Positions 11,999-21,044 are shown, counted from the stretch's first letter. The stretch: DNA of 64,000 bases from Hydractinia symbiolongicarpus (GCF_029227915.1 NC_079887.1:18413650-18477649), one strand, 5' to 3'. Made by a program: numbers and translations. The notes: a model not told the origin generated them from the letters alone.

Positions 11999-12259
11999 AT
12001 GGACAAACTGCGACAAGAACCTAAAGTCTTAGGTCTCAAAGGGTACTCTACGTTGAAGCGAGTAGACCTTGTTGAAGCTATACGGAAAGTCAAGTATAAG
12101 GATGCGTCGACACAAACGGGCGGACCGTACTGCGAGCCTTGTGTTAAAATTGCATGACAGAAAAATCTTAAACAATATTTGAGGGATCTCGCTCAGCGAC
12201 ATGTCGTACATGATGGCGACTTGCTCATAGATCAAGATACAGAAGAAGTAATCGTCTAG
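11999..12259 (+). pseudogene. SAP-like small protein with in-frame stop
   Basis: ATG at 11,999 opens a frame with LGLKGYSTLKRVDLVEAI, matching the SAP-type helix-extended-helix pattern (G(L/I)KGYSKxxKxxLIEAL), then PYCEPC. The frame is cut by TGA at 12,155-12,157 and continues open for 33 more codons to TAG at 12,257. SAP domains bind AT-rich DNA. In Polintons such short SAP-like ORFs are accessory proteins of unknown role. Either a 52-residue protein is made or the gene is broken; I favour the latter. Confidence 0.5.
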
Positions 12260-12301
12260 TATGTTGACCAACATATTAGACTTTGTAAGCAGGTGGAGAC
12301 T

Positions 12302-12940
12302 CTAAGTAGCGCTGGCATACTGCGCAGATTGCAGTTTTTTAAAAATTTCATCTTTAGCTTCTTGCCTGCCTTGTGCTAGCAACTCTGCGCGTTCATTGTC
12401 GTTGATGGATTTCACAGCCTTTTTCATTCGTTGTCGAATCTGCTCCTTGAGCACCATATAGCGCTGTTTTTCCTGCATGATCCATGTAAACTCGTAGTCT
12501 GAAATTATACCATCTTGGATCGCCCTGGAAATCTTATCGTATACAGTGTCTAGTTTTGATTCAACTAGGAGTTTAATGCACTCATGTTTGTGCACCTTAT
12601 ACTGTATCCGTTTGGAAGCATTCTTTAAACCTACTTGGCCTATGCCCACTGCAAGAGCCGCGGCTTCAAGACCAATTGCTATAGGGGCTCCGAATCCAGT
12701 TGCAAGCGTGGCAATACCTGCTGCGGAGGTGATGACTGTAACAGCAATCATACCATGATCAGCATAGCGAAGCCCCAACCCCCAAAGCTTGAACTTTTTG
12801 TAGAGTTTTTCTCTCTCTTTAATGTCAGACCGCCGGTACTGCTTGATTTCTTCGATCTTTTTTTGTCTGTAGATCTGACTTTCTTCAGGCTCATGCTCAG
12901 GCGCACTTGGCGGCAAAGTTGGGTAAAGCTTATCAGCCAT
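12302..12940 (-). CDS. two-helix membrane protein, conserved in both Polintons
   Basis: The 212-residue product starts MADKLYPTLPP. It has a basic helical region (25-60), a glycine/alanine-rich hydrophobic hairpin (about 65-105: VTVITSAAGIATLATG...IAIGLEAAALAVGIG), then amphipathic charged helices (110-200). It is homologous to 41,864-42,545 in Polinton 2. That copy ends in a CxxC motif plus RYLEFPPEYKP; here a 1-nt deletion near 12,330 replaces this with QSAQYASAT. The start codon abuts the stop of the minor capsid gene with no gap. The fold suggests a virion membrane or vertex protein; the function is unknown. Confidence 0.75.
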   Translation of the reverse strand: MADKLYPTLPPSAPEHEPEESQIYRQKKIEEIKQYRRSDIKEREKLYKKFKLWGLGLRYADHGMIAVTVITSAAGIATLATGFGAPIAIGLEAAALAVGIGQVGLKNASKRIQYKVHKHECIKLLVESKLDTVYDKISRAIQDGIISDYEFTWIMQEKQRYMVLKEQIRQRMKKAVKSINDNERAELLAQGRQEAKDEIFKKLQSAQYASAT

Positions 12941-13611
12941 TTATTCTAGGAGTAAATGCATCGTAATTCCGACGAACGAAACATTTTTTTCATGATGATG
13001 CTCGTCCGTCAGCATGAACTCCAGTCTGTCTGTTGAGCCTTTCAAAGGAAGGTAGATTGGACTGTCAAAATTCCAAGTTAACATGTCTCCCCATGCGTTT
13101 GATTCTTTCGTGGGAAGCAAAGCAAGAATTTTTGATTTCTTCCTATCCAGCAGGCAGTCATCCTCATCTAACTGAGGGCAAACGAGTCTCAATCTTTGGT
13201 ACACGTCAGTTTTGTAGTAGCTGTCATAGTCGCCTTTGGTAAAATACTTTTTGCAGGGTTGTAGGGTAGCCCCATAAGCTCCTGCAGTTTTCGATGGATT
13301 ACCACAGTATACCCGTCACTAACCCTAAGCCTGCATAGTCCGTTCTTTAATACAAACAACTTGATCTTGTCCTGTGATTGACTGTTGACGATGGCCGCGA
13401 TATCTTCAATCTTGTACAAACCGTTCATAATTTCAATTCTAGTCTCTGTTTGATCAGGCCCTGCCCTACGAATGACAAAATCATTGTTGGAGTAAAGGTT
13501 CAGCCAGACAGGCCTGATACTTATCGATTTCAGGGCAATTCTCGTATCCTGACCTAGGTAATCGTTAAAAATCGTAGGCTTCTCTATATCCGTGACATAC
13601 AGCTGTCTCAT
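12941..13611 (-). pseudogene. minor capsid (penton-like) protein, frameshifted
   Basis: Starts MRQLYVTDIEK at 13,611. An N-terminal frame (to 13,189) and a C-terminal frame (13,204-12,941) together match the intact 223-residue homologue at 42,548-43,219. A homopolymer that has six A in the intact copy has five here (near 13,250), causing the shift. Features resembling Polinton minor capsid/penton proteins are NGLYKIEDIAAIVN (like SYxIEDI) and C-terminal YLPLKGSTDRLEFMLTD, a single-jelly-roll signature. Divergently transcribed from the 373-aa gene with only 20 bp between start codons. The assignment rests on family resemblance. Confidence 0.7.
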
Positions 13612-13634
13612 GTTTCTTTCTTTAAAGAAACATG
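13609..13634. promoter_or_regulatory. start-to-start palindrome / bidirectional promoter
   Basis: The two divergent start codons (minus strand 13,611; plus strand 13,632) sit at the outer ends of an inverted repeat with 11-bp arms CATGTTTCTTT / AAAGAAACATG and a 4-bp spacer. All start signals for both genes must lie in or beyond this 26-bp element. In Polinton 2 the arms have degraded and the plus-strand ATG is TTG. Confidence 0.6.
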
Positions 13635-14753
13635 AACATTTATAGCTATAACCACAAAGCAAAATACAAGTCCAATAGAGGCGAATGGCCTCTCGGTGTA
13701 ATTAATCTAGAGCATCAAGACCTCTACGTTTCTACAGAATCGCACATTCTCGTGACCTTCTCGATTTTCACAAAATATCCCATAAAAGTCCCCACTAACC
13801 TGTTGAACGACCCCGTAAGTGTAAATTGGACTGGTCAAGCCCTTGGCTACTGGAATATACAAGTTAATTTCGCTTGTCATTGCGCTAGCACCGCCCTGGG
13901 TATATCCGCCAAACACTTCAATGGCTCCGTGCCTCTAATCAACAGTATCTTTAAATTCTACGTCTATTACCACATGCGGCGTATCCTAGCGAAAATGAAG
14001 GTACCCATGCCATACGATGACAACTTTTCTCAATACGAGAACCCCTACTCTACATCTGGATATGCCCAGATTTGTCGTGAATATGGTGCCGACCCCAATG
14101 CCCAATACAAGTTTAAGGCTCTCATGTCCTCGCTCACAAATGGTAGATGGTGGCCGCAAGTAGATGGTGATTGGGCCAAGTTTATCATTCCTACGAGCCA
14201 AGGCCTGACATCGGAAGGTCTGACGAAGCTTAGCGAGAGTATTCGTGTTTACGTGATTTTACTACTAGGGTCCCAAGCTGATGCCAAGGCATCCCTTATA
14301 GGTTCGGATGCTGACAATTTCACAGCGAGACAGATACTACTACAGAAATTCGAAGCTATGGTACAACGTGAGGAGAACGTAGGTCATGATATCACCGAGT
14401 TTCAAAAGGTGCTTCAATATGCCAGGACCCCAGTGAATTTTGCCGTGATGCACCACGTGTACATGCTACCATCCGATATGAACCTGCGTATTGGTAAAAT
14501 TGTGGGGTATAACAACAACATCTTGATTGCGCCGGCGAGTGCGATGATTGGCATAAGGCTAGACCTAAACAACAAACCCACACAGCCTCGGTTTTTAAAA
14601 CGGGTCAGGTCACCACCTGGGCAAGAGATATCGAGGGGTGCCCTAAAATCTGAAAAGATACCTCAGTCAGGTCTAGGAGATGGAAACCCTCACGAGGGCA
14701 CCAAGGCCACCTTGGTTACTGCTGGAGTATTATCGATCCTAATGTACATTTAG
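13632..14753 (+). CDS. 373-aa conserved Polinton protein, probably virion-associated
   Basis: Starts MNIYSYNHKAKYKSN. The central region contains GSVPLINSIFKFYVYYHMRRILAKMK, GLTSEGLTKLSESIRVYVILLLGSQA and YARTPVNFAVMHHVYMLPSDMNLRIGK. I recall this pattern from a recurrent cnidarian Polinton protein without an assigned function. The tail is basic/Gly-rich and ends in a hydrophobic TLVTAGVLSILMYI, a possible tail anchor. A homologue in Polinton 2 (43,237-44,190) keeps the same position beside the minor capsid gene, suggesting a morphogenesis role. It faces the 222-aa gene tail to tail with an 11-bp gap. The frame is intact. Confidence 0.75.
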   Translation: MNIYSYNHKAKYKSNRGEWPLGVINLEHQDLYVSTESHILVTFSIFTKYPIKVPTNLLNDPVSVNWTGQALGYWNIQVNFACHCASTALGISAKHFNGSVPLINSIFKFYVYYHMRRILAKMKVPMPYDDNFSQYENPYSTSGYAQICREYGADPNAQYKFKALMSSLTNGRWWPQVDGDWAKFIIPTSQGLTSEGLTKLSESIRVYVILLLGSQADAKASLIGSDADNFTARQILLQKFEAMVQREENVGHDITEFQKVLQYARTPVNFAVMHHVYMLPSDMNLRIGKIVGYNNNILIAPASAMIGIRLDLNNKPTQPRFLKRVRSPPGQEISRGALKSEKIPQSGLGDGNPHEGTKATLVTAGVLSILMYI

Positions 14754-14764
14754 TTAAAGAAATA

Positions 14765-15433
14765 TTAGTGCTCCGCGGGAGCACCAATATTTACGATAGT
14801 TGGGAAGGGTGGCAAACCCTTCCCAACGTAGACCACAACAAAAGCGACGGCAGCAGCGTTTGTCATGTAGAGGTGTTTGGCTGCGTATTTAACAACTTTT
14901 GCAGCCAATCTGAAAAAGAACGAGACAACCGTACCAGTAATCCCTGGTAGCGCCGCACCTGCCTTACCTGCTAGGTATTTCAAAAATTTTCCAAGCCTTT
15001 CCAGCTGTTTTTGCAAAAAACCCTTCCCTGCGGCACTCCCTCCTGCGCCTGTTGCTGAACCTCCACCTGTAACTGCGAGTACGATGGTGGAAATCAGTAA
15101 ACCAACAGCCGAGACGATGCTAGCTATAGTAACACCTTGCTCCTTGAATAAGATTCTAAGCTTTTCAGCCAGAGATTTATCGCCTTCTGCGATTTTCATC
15201 TGCGTTTCCTTAATAGATTTCAGTTGGCTCTGAATGTCAGATGATAGTAAACCGTGTGCTTCTCGTACTGCTTCCTTTTGATCTTGGAGTCGTTCTAGAT
15301 CTTCTCTAGCCTTTCCAAGGTCTTCGTTCCAGATAGTTTGCTGTTCCTCTGATACTCCAGGTGTAGCTTTCTTCGTCTCAAGCCTTTTTACCTTGGCTTC
15401 TGCTTTGGCGATCTCGCTGTCGTAGAAGATCAT
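14765..15433 (-). CDS. coiled-coil plus hydrophobic-domain protein, 222 aa
   Basis: Residues 1-90 are heptad-like and charged (KAEAKVKRLETKKA...LERLQDQKEAV). Then come a TM segment VTIASIVSAVGLLISTIVLAV (about 102-122), a Gly-rich linker GGGSATGAGGSAAGKG, an amphipathic stretch KFLKYLAGKAGAALPGITGTVVSFFFRLAAK, and a final hydrophobic segment NAAAVAFVVVYVG. I recall the LAGKAxAALPGIxGxIVS block from many cnidarian Polinton proteins. The design resembles virion membrane or membrane-lytic proteins (adenovirus VI-like role is only an analogy). The frame is intact. Confidence 0.7.
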   Translation of the reverse strand: MIFYDSEIAKAEAKVKRLETKKATPGVSEEQQTIWNEDLGKAREDLERLQDQKEAVREAHGLLSSDIQSQLKSIKETQMKIAEGDKSLAEKLRILFKEQGVTIASIVSAVGLLISTIVLAVTGGGSATGAGGSAAGKGFLQKQLERLGKFLKYLAGKAGAALPGITGTVVSFFFRLAAKVVKYAAKHLYMTNAAAVAFVVVYVGKGLPPFPTIVNIGAPAEH

Positions 15434-15502
15434 CTTGTTTTTTAAGTGCTATAGGTTACCCCTTAGTGTTTGAATCTCGAGGTTGAGCCCTCTTCTTTCA
15501 CG

Positions 15503-16054
15503 CTATGTGAAGGCTTCGCTGGCGCCAAAAGGAGTCTCTTCTATCAGGCTTTCCGTTTCATCAAGGACGTTCTCGAGCAGCGGCATCATTTCGATATCAT
15601 CGGCCTTCTGTTCAACATGAACAATCTCGTTAAGGAGTTTCTGAGCCATTGCTTTACTGCCTTTGTTTGGTGTAGTATAGTCGGTAAACCCCAATTCTCG
15701 CAAGCGATTTGTACCTAATCTCTTCTGTATCTCGGCAACGCTCTTCAATTTACCATTCCTTTTAGTGATCTCTATGCCATCGAAAAGAAGCTGGTTTCCT
15801 TGTGCCTCAAACTCGTTATAAAATCTCGCGATTGGCTGCCCCAGCTCCTCAGCAAGGTGTTCGTAAAGATCGTCGACCTTTGATTTTAGTAGCTCTTCCC
15901 TCTGTCTTGTCGTGGTGTCTCTTGCGGAGACGGTAGGCGATTGACCCTGATCTGGCGTTATCGTGGATCTGGCACCAGACCTACTGAAATCCTCGTCTGG
16001 AATTTTTTCCTCTGACGTAAAGTCGTCTCCTTCGTATATTGGATTAATCGGCAT
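15503..16054 (-). CDS. 183-aa acidic protein, upstream partner of the MCP gene
   Basis: Starts MPINPIYEGDDFTSEEK. The N-terminal 60 residues are disordered and acidic/Ser-rich. Residues 65-150 are predicted helical and contain GTNRLRELGFTDYTTPNKGSKAMAQKLLN. The C-terminus is acidic. No TM segment. I do not recognise a family. The short N-terminal NPxY plus an acidic stretch is reminiscent of small virion-maturation or scaffold proteins, but that is weak. Divergent from the MCP gene with 15 bp between starts; AATAAATG forms the start context. The frame is intact. Confidence 0.6.
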   Translation of the reverse strand: MPINPIYEGDDFTSEEKIPDEDFSRSGARSTITPDQGQSPTVSARDTTTRQREELLKSKVDDLYEHLAEELGQPIARFYNEFEAQGNQLLFDGIEITKRNGKLKSVAEIQKRLGTNRLRELGFTDYTTPNKGSKAMAQKLLNEIVHVEQKADDIEMMPLLENVLDETESLIEETPFGASEAFT

Positions 16055-16069
16055 TTATTTCAGCTAATC

Positions 16070-17358
16070 ATGAACATGAGTAACATATTCGGAACTAAGC
16101 TCGATCCCTACGCGGAGATTAAAACAATGATGGCTATGAAGGGGAAGAAGCAACGTGTAAAAGTAAGTCATGTCCCTAGTACGATTAATCAGAACGAGGA
16201 CTTGTATGTAGACATACCAACATGGACCAGAACGACGTAATTTTTCCATCTAGCATCAAACTCCTCTTTGATCTTGAATTAACGGGTACCAATACCAAGC
16301 GTACAATTGTAAGCAATATCGGCAAAGCCCTGGTACAAAATCTTAGAATCAGCCTGAACGGTAACGAGGTGCAAAATATTAGCGACTACAGGGTGCTCGC
16401 TACCTACAAGGACCTATGGTTGCCCAAGCTTCTTCAGGAAAACAACTTGATCCTAGAGGGGATCAACCCCAATGATGGTACAAGCCGCGCCTTACAGATC
16501 AAAGCGACTGATCATGTAGGCACGGATGAGGAAAAAGCGATCGTCGCAGCCTACGGCAACACCTTTTGCATCCCTATCGGTAAAATGTTCGAACTCACGA
16601 GGAATCTGCCCTTTTACCAACCAGGCTTACACGATAGGCTTCAGTTTGTAATACATTTTGCATCATATGGTGACGTTATAAAGGATGCCGGTACGGTGTC
16701 TTCAGGAAGCACGGCAGCTAAGCCTGCAGACAGTGCGTACAAGATCACTAATATCGCACTAGAGTTTGACAAGGTTAATAACGAGGGTCTCGCGAGCGCT
16801 ATGATGTCACAGTATAGTCGTTTGGCGCTTCCCTATGAAAGGGTACTCTGTAGCAAGGTCGTCACGATAAAAAAGGCTGATACCAGCTACAATTTGCAAA
16901 TTGATATTCCAGCAAAAAGTTTAAAAGGCGTCTTATTACTGTTCGTAGATCCGGGGAAAGTAAAGGCTTACTCGGGCGCTAACGAGGTCTTCTACAACCC
17001 CAAGATTGAAAAAATCTCGATCACTGTCGAGGGTGAGCCTAATGAGCTCTACACGCACGCGATGCTCCCGAAAGATCACCTCGAGCAGATCGTAAACTTA
17101 TTCGGTAGCCACGATTCAAAGGTGACAATTGGGCAGTTTTTTACTGAGAGATACGCCCTGTTTGTTGATTTCCGAGAATCACCTGATAACAGTCTCCACG
17201 GTTCCGGAAGGCCATTACAGAGATTGTCAGACGGTATAACCTTGCATATGACAAAGAAGGCAGACGGAACAACGGGGGATATTAAATGCTACGGTTTCCT
17301 ACTTCAAGATGCTCAGCTGAACATCTTAGATGGGCGTTTTCACAGTGTCGAATATTAA
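16070..17358 (+). pseudogene. major capsid protein (double-jelly-roll type), one frameshift
   Basis: ATG at 16,070 opens a frame (MNMSNIFGTKLDPY...) that meets TAA at 16,238. The rest of the protein lies in another frame open from about 16,222 to 17,358, so a 1-nt shift falls between about 16,215 and 16,238. Total length would be about 430 codons. The C-terminal block, with LHGSG and DAQLNILDGRFHSVEY, matches the end of cnidarian Polinton MCP-like proteins (the group often annotated F54H12.2-like). ITNIALEFDKVNNEGLA and KSLKGVLLLFVDP are further shared blocks. It forms the virion shell in Polinton-like viruses. The MCP assignment is by family resemblance. Confidence 0.78.
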
Positions 17359-17365
17359 AATAAAG

Positions 17366-17764
17366 ATGGCAAGCATATTAGTACTCGCGGGTGGGGCTAT
17401 AATCAATGCTCTAGCATTCTCGGGGAGTAACTATCTGTTCAGTAAGCCGTCAGGCCATGGTGAGGCCGAGCGTAAAAAGCATGATAAGGCAATTGAAAAA
17501 CTTCAAGCAGCTCAGCAGCAGTGGATAAGAGATCGGCAGGCAAAGATCGATTGGTATAACCATCAACGAGAGCTGAAAAGGCAAGCTGGAGAGAGCTTGA
17601 AGGAGCTCGATGAAGGTATGAGGGAGTACTATATCGCAACGATCGAGAAGGCTCCTAAGTTATCCGACTTCTACACGCCCAGCAAACAGCAACAGGACGG
17701 TGAGCTAACGTTCATCGTTGGATCCTTAGCCCTCCTTGGTTTTGCAGTGTACAAATGGAGGTAA
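17366..17764 (+). CDS. 132-aa double-TM protein downstream of MCP
   Basis: Starts MASILVLAGGAIINALAFSGSNYLFS (TM1). A basic coiled helix rich in Q, K and R follows (HGEAERKKHDKAIEKLQAAQ...), then MREYYIATIEKAPKLSDFYTPS and a C-terminal TM (LTFIVGSLALLGFAVYKW). I recall this layout and the LSDFYxPS motif as a highly recurrent cnidarian Polinton protein located next to MCP. Function unknown; probably a virion membrane component. The ATG lies 8 bp after the MCP stop, with AATAAAG between. I chose this start over an upstream in-frame one because that overlaps the MCP. The frame is intact. Confidence 0.8.
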   Translation: MASILVLAGGAIINALAFSGSNYLFSKPSGHGEAERKKHDKAIEKLQAAQQQWIRDRQAKIDWYNHQRELKRQAGESLKELDEGMREYYIATIEKAPKLSDFYTPSKQQQDGELTFIVGSLALLGFAVYKWR

Positions 17765-17780
17765 TCGACATGTAATAAAC

Positions 17781-18779
17781 ATGTCGAAACATATCATTAC
17801 TCCAGAAGAAGCGAAAAAATTAAGCAGTATTTACTATACCCCTGAAAATTTATGGACTGGTCGAAAGGCTGTTAAATTGCTCGCTGAGCAGAGCGGACTA
17901 CCTAAAAAGAAAGTCGTACACTGGCTATCTTGTCAGTTGCTCTGGCTCAGACATATCAAGGGGCCCAAGCGCATCAACTACCCACATTTTACCATTAAAA
18001 AACATAATGAAATGCACCAATTTGACTTGCTCTACATGCCTCATGACAAAGTCTACAGCAACGTGTACAAATATATCCTCACAGGGATCGATGTAGCCTC
18101 GCGCTACAAGGTAGCTAGACCATTGAGAACGAAGAAAGCCAGCGAAGTCGCTGACATGATCAAGGACATTTACAAAGCAGGACCTTTACGCTATCCGAAG
18201 ATCTTCCAGTGCGACAACGGTAGTGAGTTCAAGTCAGACGTAACAAAGCTGTTAGAAGCAAAAGACGTCGAGATTAAGCGCGCAACCACCAAATATCATC
18301 ATACGTTCACAGCCTTTGTCGAGTCCTATAACAAGGTGCTCGCTGAGAGACTTTTCAAGTCCCAGGATGCACAAGAGTTGGTCACTGATGAGACCAGTAC
18401 CACATGGGTGAAACATTTCTACACTATCGTCAAAAGCATGAACAATACCAAAACTGCCATGATCGGTATGAAACCCAACAAGGCAATCAAGCTAGATGAA
18501 GTCCCACTTACGAAAGACCCGCGGCCTGAAGAAAAGCCGTTACCTGAGGACGGTCTTTACTTGTACCTGCTGCAGCCGGGGGAAGAGCATGGTGATGCTA
18601 AAAGACGTGCAACGGACGCTTGGTAGAGCAAAAAGGCGTATAGGCTCGATCGCATCGAGCAGAACAGCCGTGTGCTATATTACTTGCAAGATGGGCCTGA
18701 TCGAAGCTTTGTGGCAGAGGAGTTGATGCTGGTGCCGGAAGATGTTGAAGTACCTCCGGAGCATGTAAAAGAATGGTAA
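17781..18779 (+). pseudogene. int: Polinton integrase (RVE family), one in-frame stop
   Basis: RVE-type integrase inserting element DNA into host chromosomes. The N-terminal region is HTH-like (about 1-60). The catalytic DDE residues are visible: Asp in HQFDLLYMP, Asp in FQCDNGSEF, Glu in FVESYNKVL. A chromodomain-like C-terminus typical of Polinton integrases (YRLDRI...LYYLQDGPDRSFVAEEL) follows, but TAG at 18,624-18,626 (codon 282) separates it from the core. The frame is otherwise open to TAA at 18,777. A Trp is expected at the stop position in relatives. The core might be made as a truncated enzyme lacking its targeting tail. Starts 16 bp after the preceding gene. Confidence 0.92.
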
Positions 18780-18900
18780 ATTTCACGATCCATTAGTTCC
18801 CCGCTACGGGGGACTTGCTCAGTTGGCATTGTATAAGCGTAGTTAATGTGAACCTGTGGCTCACATTAATACAAAAAATGTTCGGTATCCCTGGAGGAGG
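18780..18900. terminator. convergent intergenic region with 27-bp hairpin
   Basis: Between integrase (+) and the 191-aa gene (-). Contains a small GC hairpin (GTCCCCCGTAGCGGGGAAC on the minus strand) and, at 18,843-18,869, a perfect stem with arms TTAATGTGA / TCACATTAA. The same 32 bp, including TAG and TAC flanks, occurs at 20,488-20,519. Terminator or processing function is suggested by the convergent context only. Confidence 0.45.
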
Positions 18901-19476
18901 CTAATATCTAGTATATAGTATTTTCAAGAGTACGTCTAATGGTTCATTCTCTAAATTTTTATTCGGATCCCACAAATATAGTAAAGGGGGCTCTGTATAG
19001 AACAGATATCCGTACATGATACCTCGAATAACATCAGGCTCGATATCAAGATCGATGTCAACTAAACGTCTATCTTCAATAGGAAATTTGAGTATTTCAC
19101 TTATTTTATTCAAATCAGCCAGATCCGAGAGCTTTAACTCAGGATCCTTAATGACCTTGTAGCAGAGCATGCCCCACTTGTTTCTTTTAATATTTACAAT
19201 ATGCAAATCCCGGTCTTCAATATCAACCTTGATCCCCTCATCTTCCTCCACACAGGGAATTGTTGCCCACGGCTTTTCACCCGATGCTACTCTGTCTAGA
19301 AGCTCGTCATCATCTGGATATACAAACCCCTCATAGTATGCACCACCCCTAAATCTAAAATTTTCCAGACAAGTGGGACAGTAACCAGTGGTAGATTCTG
19401 CCTTTATGCAGCATCTCAGCACGGGTACCTTAATACTATAATAGTTTTTTTGTTGACCCTGTACATTGGTTTCCAT
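18901..19476 (-). CDS. 191-aa protein with Cys cluster, unknown
   Basis: Starts METNVQGQQKNYYSIKV. A possible zinc site is formed by LRCCIKAES..GYCPTCLENF (about 19-38). The rest is acidic and mixed alpha/beta, with IEPDVIRGIMYGYLFYTEPPLLYLWDP near the C-terminus. No TM or signal peptide. I do not recognise a family. It is in the minus-strand cluster with BRO and PolB, so it may be an early/regulatory product (inference). The frame is intact, 191 codons. Confidence 0.6.
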   Translation of the reverse strand: METNVQGQQKNYYSIKVPVLRCCIKAESTTGYCPTCLENFRFRGGAYYEGFVYPDDDELLDRVASGEKPWATIPCVEEDEGIKVDIEDRDLHIVNIKRNKWGMLCYKVIKDPELKLSDLADLNKISEILKFPIEDRRLVDIDLDIEPDVIRGIMYGYLFYTEPPLLYLWDPNKNLENEPLDVLLKILYTRY

Positions 19477-19496
19477 TTTTTTTCTTAAAGTGTTAA

Positions 19497-20413
19497 CTAT
19501 CTTTTAACACTTGAAGTGGTCACGAAAGCTTCGTCCATAGCCTTGGTGTATGATATCAGGGCTTCGCCCGTCTCCGCAGGAGCACGGGTTACAAAAAAAT
19601 CCTAGATCTCGGCAAGCTCCATCAATCTCTGATGTGTATAATTACGACCTAATCGAAAGTGCCTTGGACGTTCGGGATTTACTTCGATGCATCCACGCTC
19701 TCGGAGCCAGTTGTAATGTACAATGGCATTTGGAGTTTCTGCAAGAACGATGAGTTAACCGTTGGGATGATCTGTTAACTTGTTGCGAATCTTTTGCGCT
19801 ACATAGCCTTGTTGCCCACATATAGCGACATACGGATATTCATAGTTGTTATTCTTTTGGATTATAACCATCCCGTTATCCCTTCTAGGGTTTTCAAGGT
19901 GAGGAACAGCTCGCTGTCGTAGCTCTGTGATTACTTGCGCTTGTACGGCTATCGTTCGATCTCTGTCGTCAACATCTTCCTCTAGGGTAAAAATTTGACG
20001 ACCTTTGTCCTCTAAATCGTCGCTGAGCAGAGCCAGCGCCGCTTGATTTTCTTCTACAATTTCAGCAAGCTTGCGGACCTCTCGAGGTAAAACCTCTTCA
20101 ACAACCCAATCCAAAAATGGTTCTGCTTCAGGTCTACCGCACCTTAAGAGGAAGCAATAAAGGCCTGGTTCCGTCAGTAAAACTGTATCTTGCTGGGGGT
20201 GGACAGATCTGTCCACCCTCTGGAGCTCAACAACAGCGTCACCTTTCCGTATTTTGTACTTGTTGGGAACAAGTCTCTGAATAGCTTTTACTCCCGCTTC
20301 CCGCTTATAGCCCGCGCTCTCCAAACATCGGAGGCTACGATGCATTGACCTTTATCCTGAACAAAGAATGATCGGACTTGCTTTCCTTCAAAATAATCAA
20401 CCACAAGAGACAT
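19497..20413 (-). pseudogene. BRO-N domain protein, broken
   Basis: The first ATG (20,413) starts MSLVVDYFEGKQVRSFFV...CIVASDVWR. A shift near 20,325 joins it to the frame 20,345-19,755. That frame has GYKREAGVKAIQRLVP, TVLLTEPGLYCFLLRCGRPEAEPFLDWVVEEVLPREVRK (clear BRO-N/prophage-antirepressor signature) and a coiled coil. The same frame continues past TAA (19,755) and TAG (19,602) to 19,497 with conserved-looking sequence (HYNWLRERGCIEVNPERPRHF), so the C-terminus was once longer. BRO-N domains bind DNA in baculoviruses, phages and NCLDVs. Three lesions mark it as a pseudogene. Confidence 0.8.
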
Positions 20414-20490
20414 GTTGCTTGTGAGTTTTTGGAATTCCCGGGATCATGTTGCATGGACGGTGCTCTTGATTTTGAAACAACATGTGCTAG

Positions 20491-20517
20491 TTAATGTGAA
20501 CCTGTGGCTCACATTAA
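20491..20517. repeat. second copy of the 27-bp hairpin
   Basis: Exact repeat of 18,843-18,869 with 9-bp perfect arms TTAATGTGA / TCACATTAA and loop ACCTGTGGC, in the same orientation. It lies 75 bp upstream of the BRO start and inside the decayed small ORF region. Confidence 0.75.
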
Positions 20518-20568
20518 TACTTACCTCGTCCCCAGGGCACCATCTAATAGGACGAAGCCGTCGTGCTA

Positions 20569-20649
20569 TCATTCAGCAAGTCTCTTGCCAGCAGCAACAC
20601 GACCCTCATTCTTCTTGGTTATGACTTGGTTAGATTGCTCCTCACTCAT
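20569..20649 (-). pseudogene. small Polinton ORF remnant (GKRLAE motif)
   Basis: Begins MSEEQSNQVITKK and contains GRVAAGKRLAE before consecutive TGA and TAG stops. In cnidarian Polintons I recall small proteins with a (V)xxGKRLAExN(R/K)KKKE motif followed by a TM tail; that tail is not found here. AATAAATG start context. Confidence 0.35.
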
Positions 20650-20741
20650 TTATTTAATTGGAAAAATAGTAGTTTTAAACGACCGTAGGCACGTTTGGGC
20701 TAAATATCTGACTGCTCCCCATTTCTTTTACATCAAGACGG

Positions 20742-21044
20742 CTAGATCTTGATCATACATCTGGAGGCCTTCAAACCGTTTCTGCCAGCGTATCTTATCG
20801 CGTTCTTATACGAGGTCCTCACTAAATTACACGCCTGTGGTGGAAAGCGATCAGCTCCTGGTGTCAGGATTACCCAACCGCGTGAGCAGGAGTCACCGTA
20901 AATGCTGCACCAAGCTGTGTACCGTGCTCTTGTTCTACCCATTTTCCCCTTGCTTATACGATCAATAATTTCACGATTGCTCATATGAAACTTCGAAAGA
21001 CTGTTTCCCATCTTTTTCTTGCTGTTCGTCATCTCGCTTTTCAT
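20742..21044 (-). CDS. hypothetical 100-aa ORF, overlapping the 210-aa gene
   Basis: Basic ORF in a different frame, overlapping the 3' end of the 210-aa gene by 74 bp. The non-overlapping part (KGKMGRTRARYTAWCSIYGDSCSRGW...) has four Cys but no motif I recognise. It could be a 3' exon or a shifted tail of the neighbour, an independent gene, or chance. Confidence 0.25.
   Translation of the reverse strand: MKSEMTNSKKKMGNSLSKFHMSNREIIDRISKGKMGRTRARYTAWCSIYGDSCSRGWVILTPGADRFPPQACNLVRTSYKNAIRYAGRNGLKASRCMIKI

Noticed and set aside
12546-12949. Plus-strand ORFs opposite the 212-aa gene
   Set aside because: Antisense shadows; the minus-strand product has a homologue in Polinton 2.
14877-15233. 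118-aa plus-strand ORF in Polinton 1
   Set aside because: Shadow of the minus-strand coiled-coil/membrane protein, which has the better composition and family resemblance.
17330-17365. Upstream in-frame start for the 132-aa membrane protein
   Set aside because: Overlaps the MCP 3' end; the ATG at 17,366 follows the MCP stop and matches the family N-terminus.
18788-18840. Possible tRNA near the integrase 3' end
   Set aside because: GC hairpin only; no T arm or B box.
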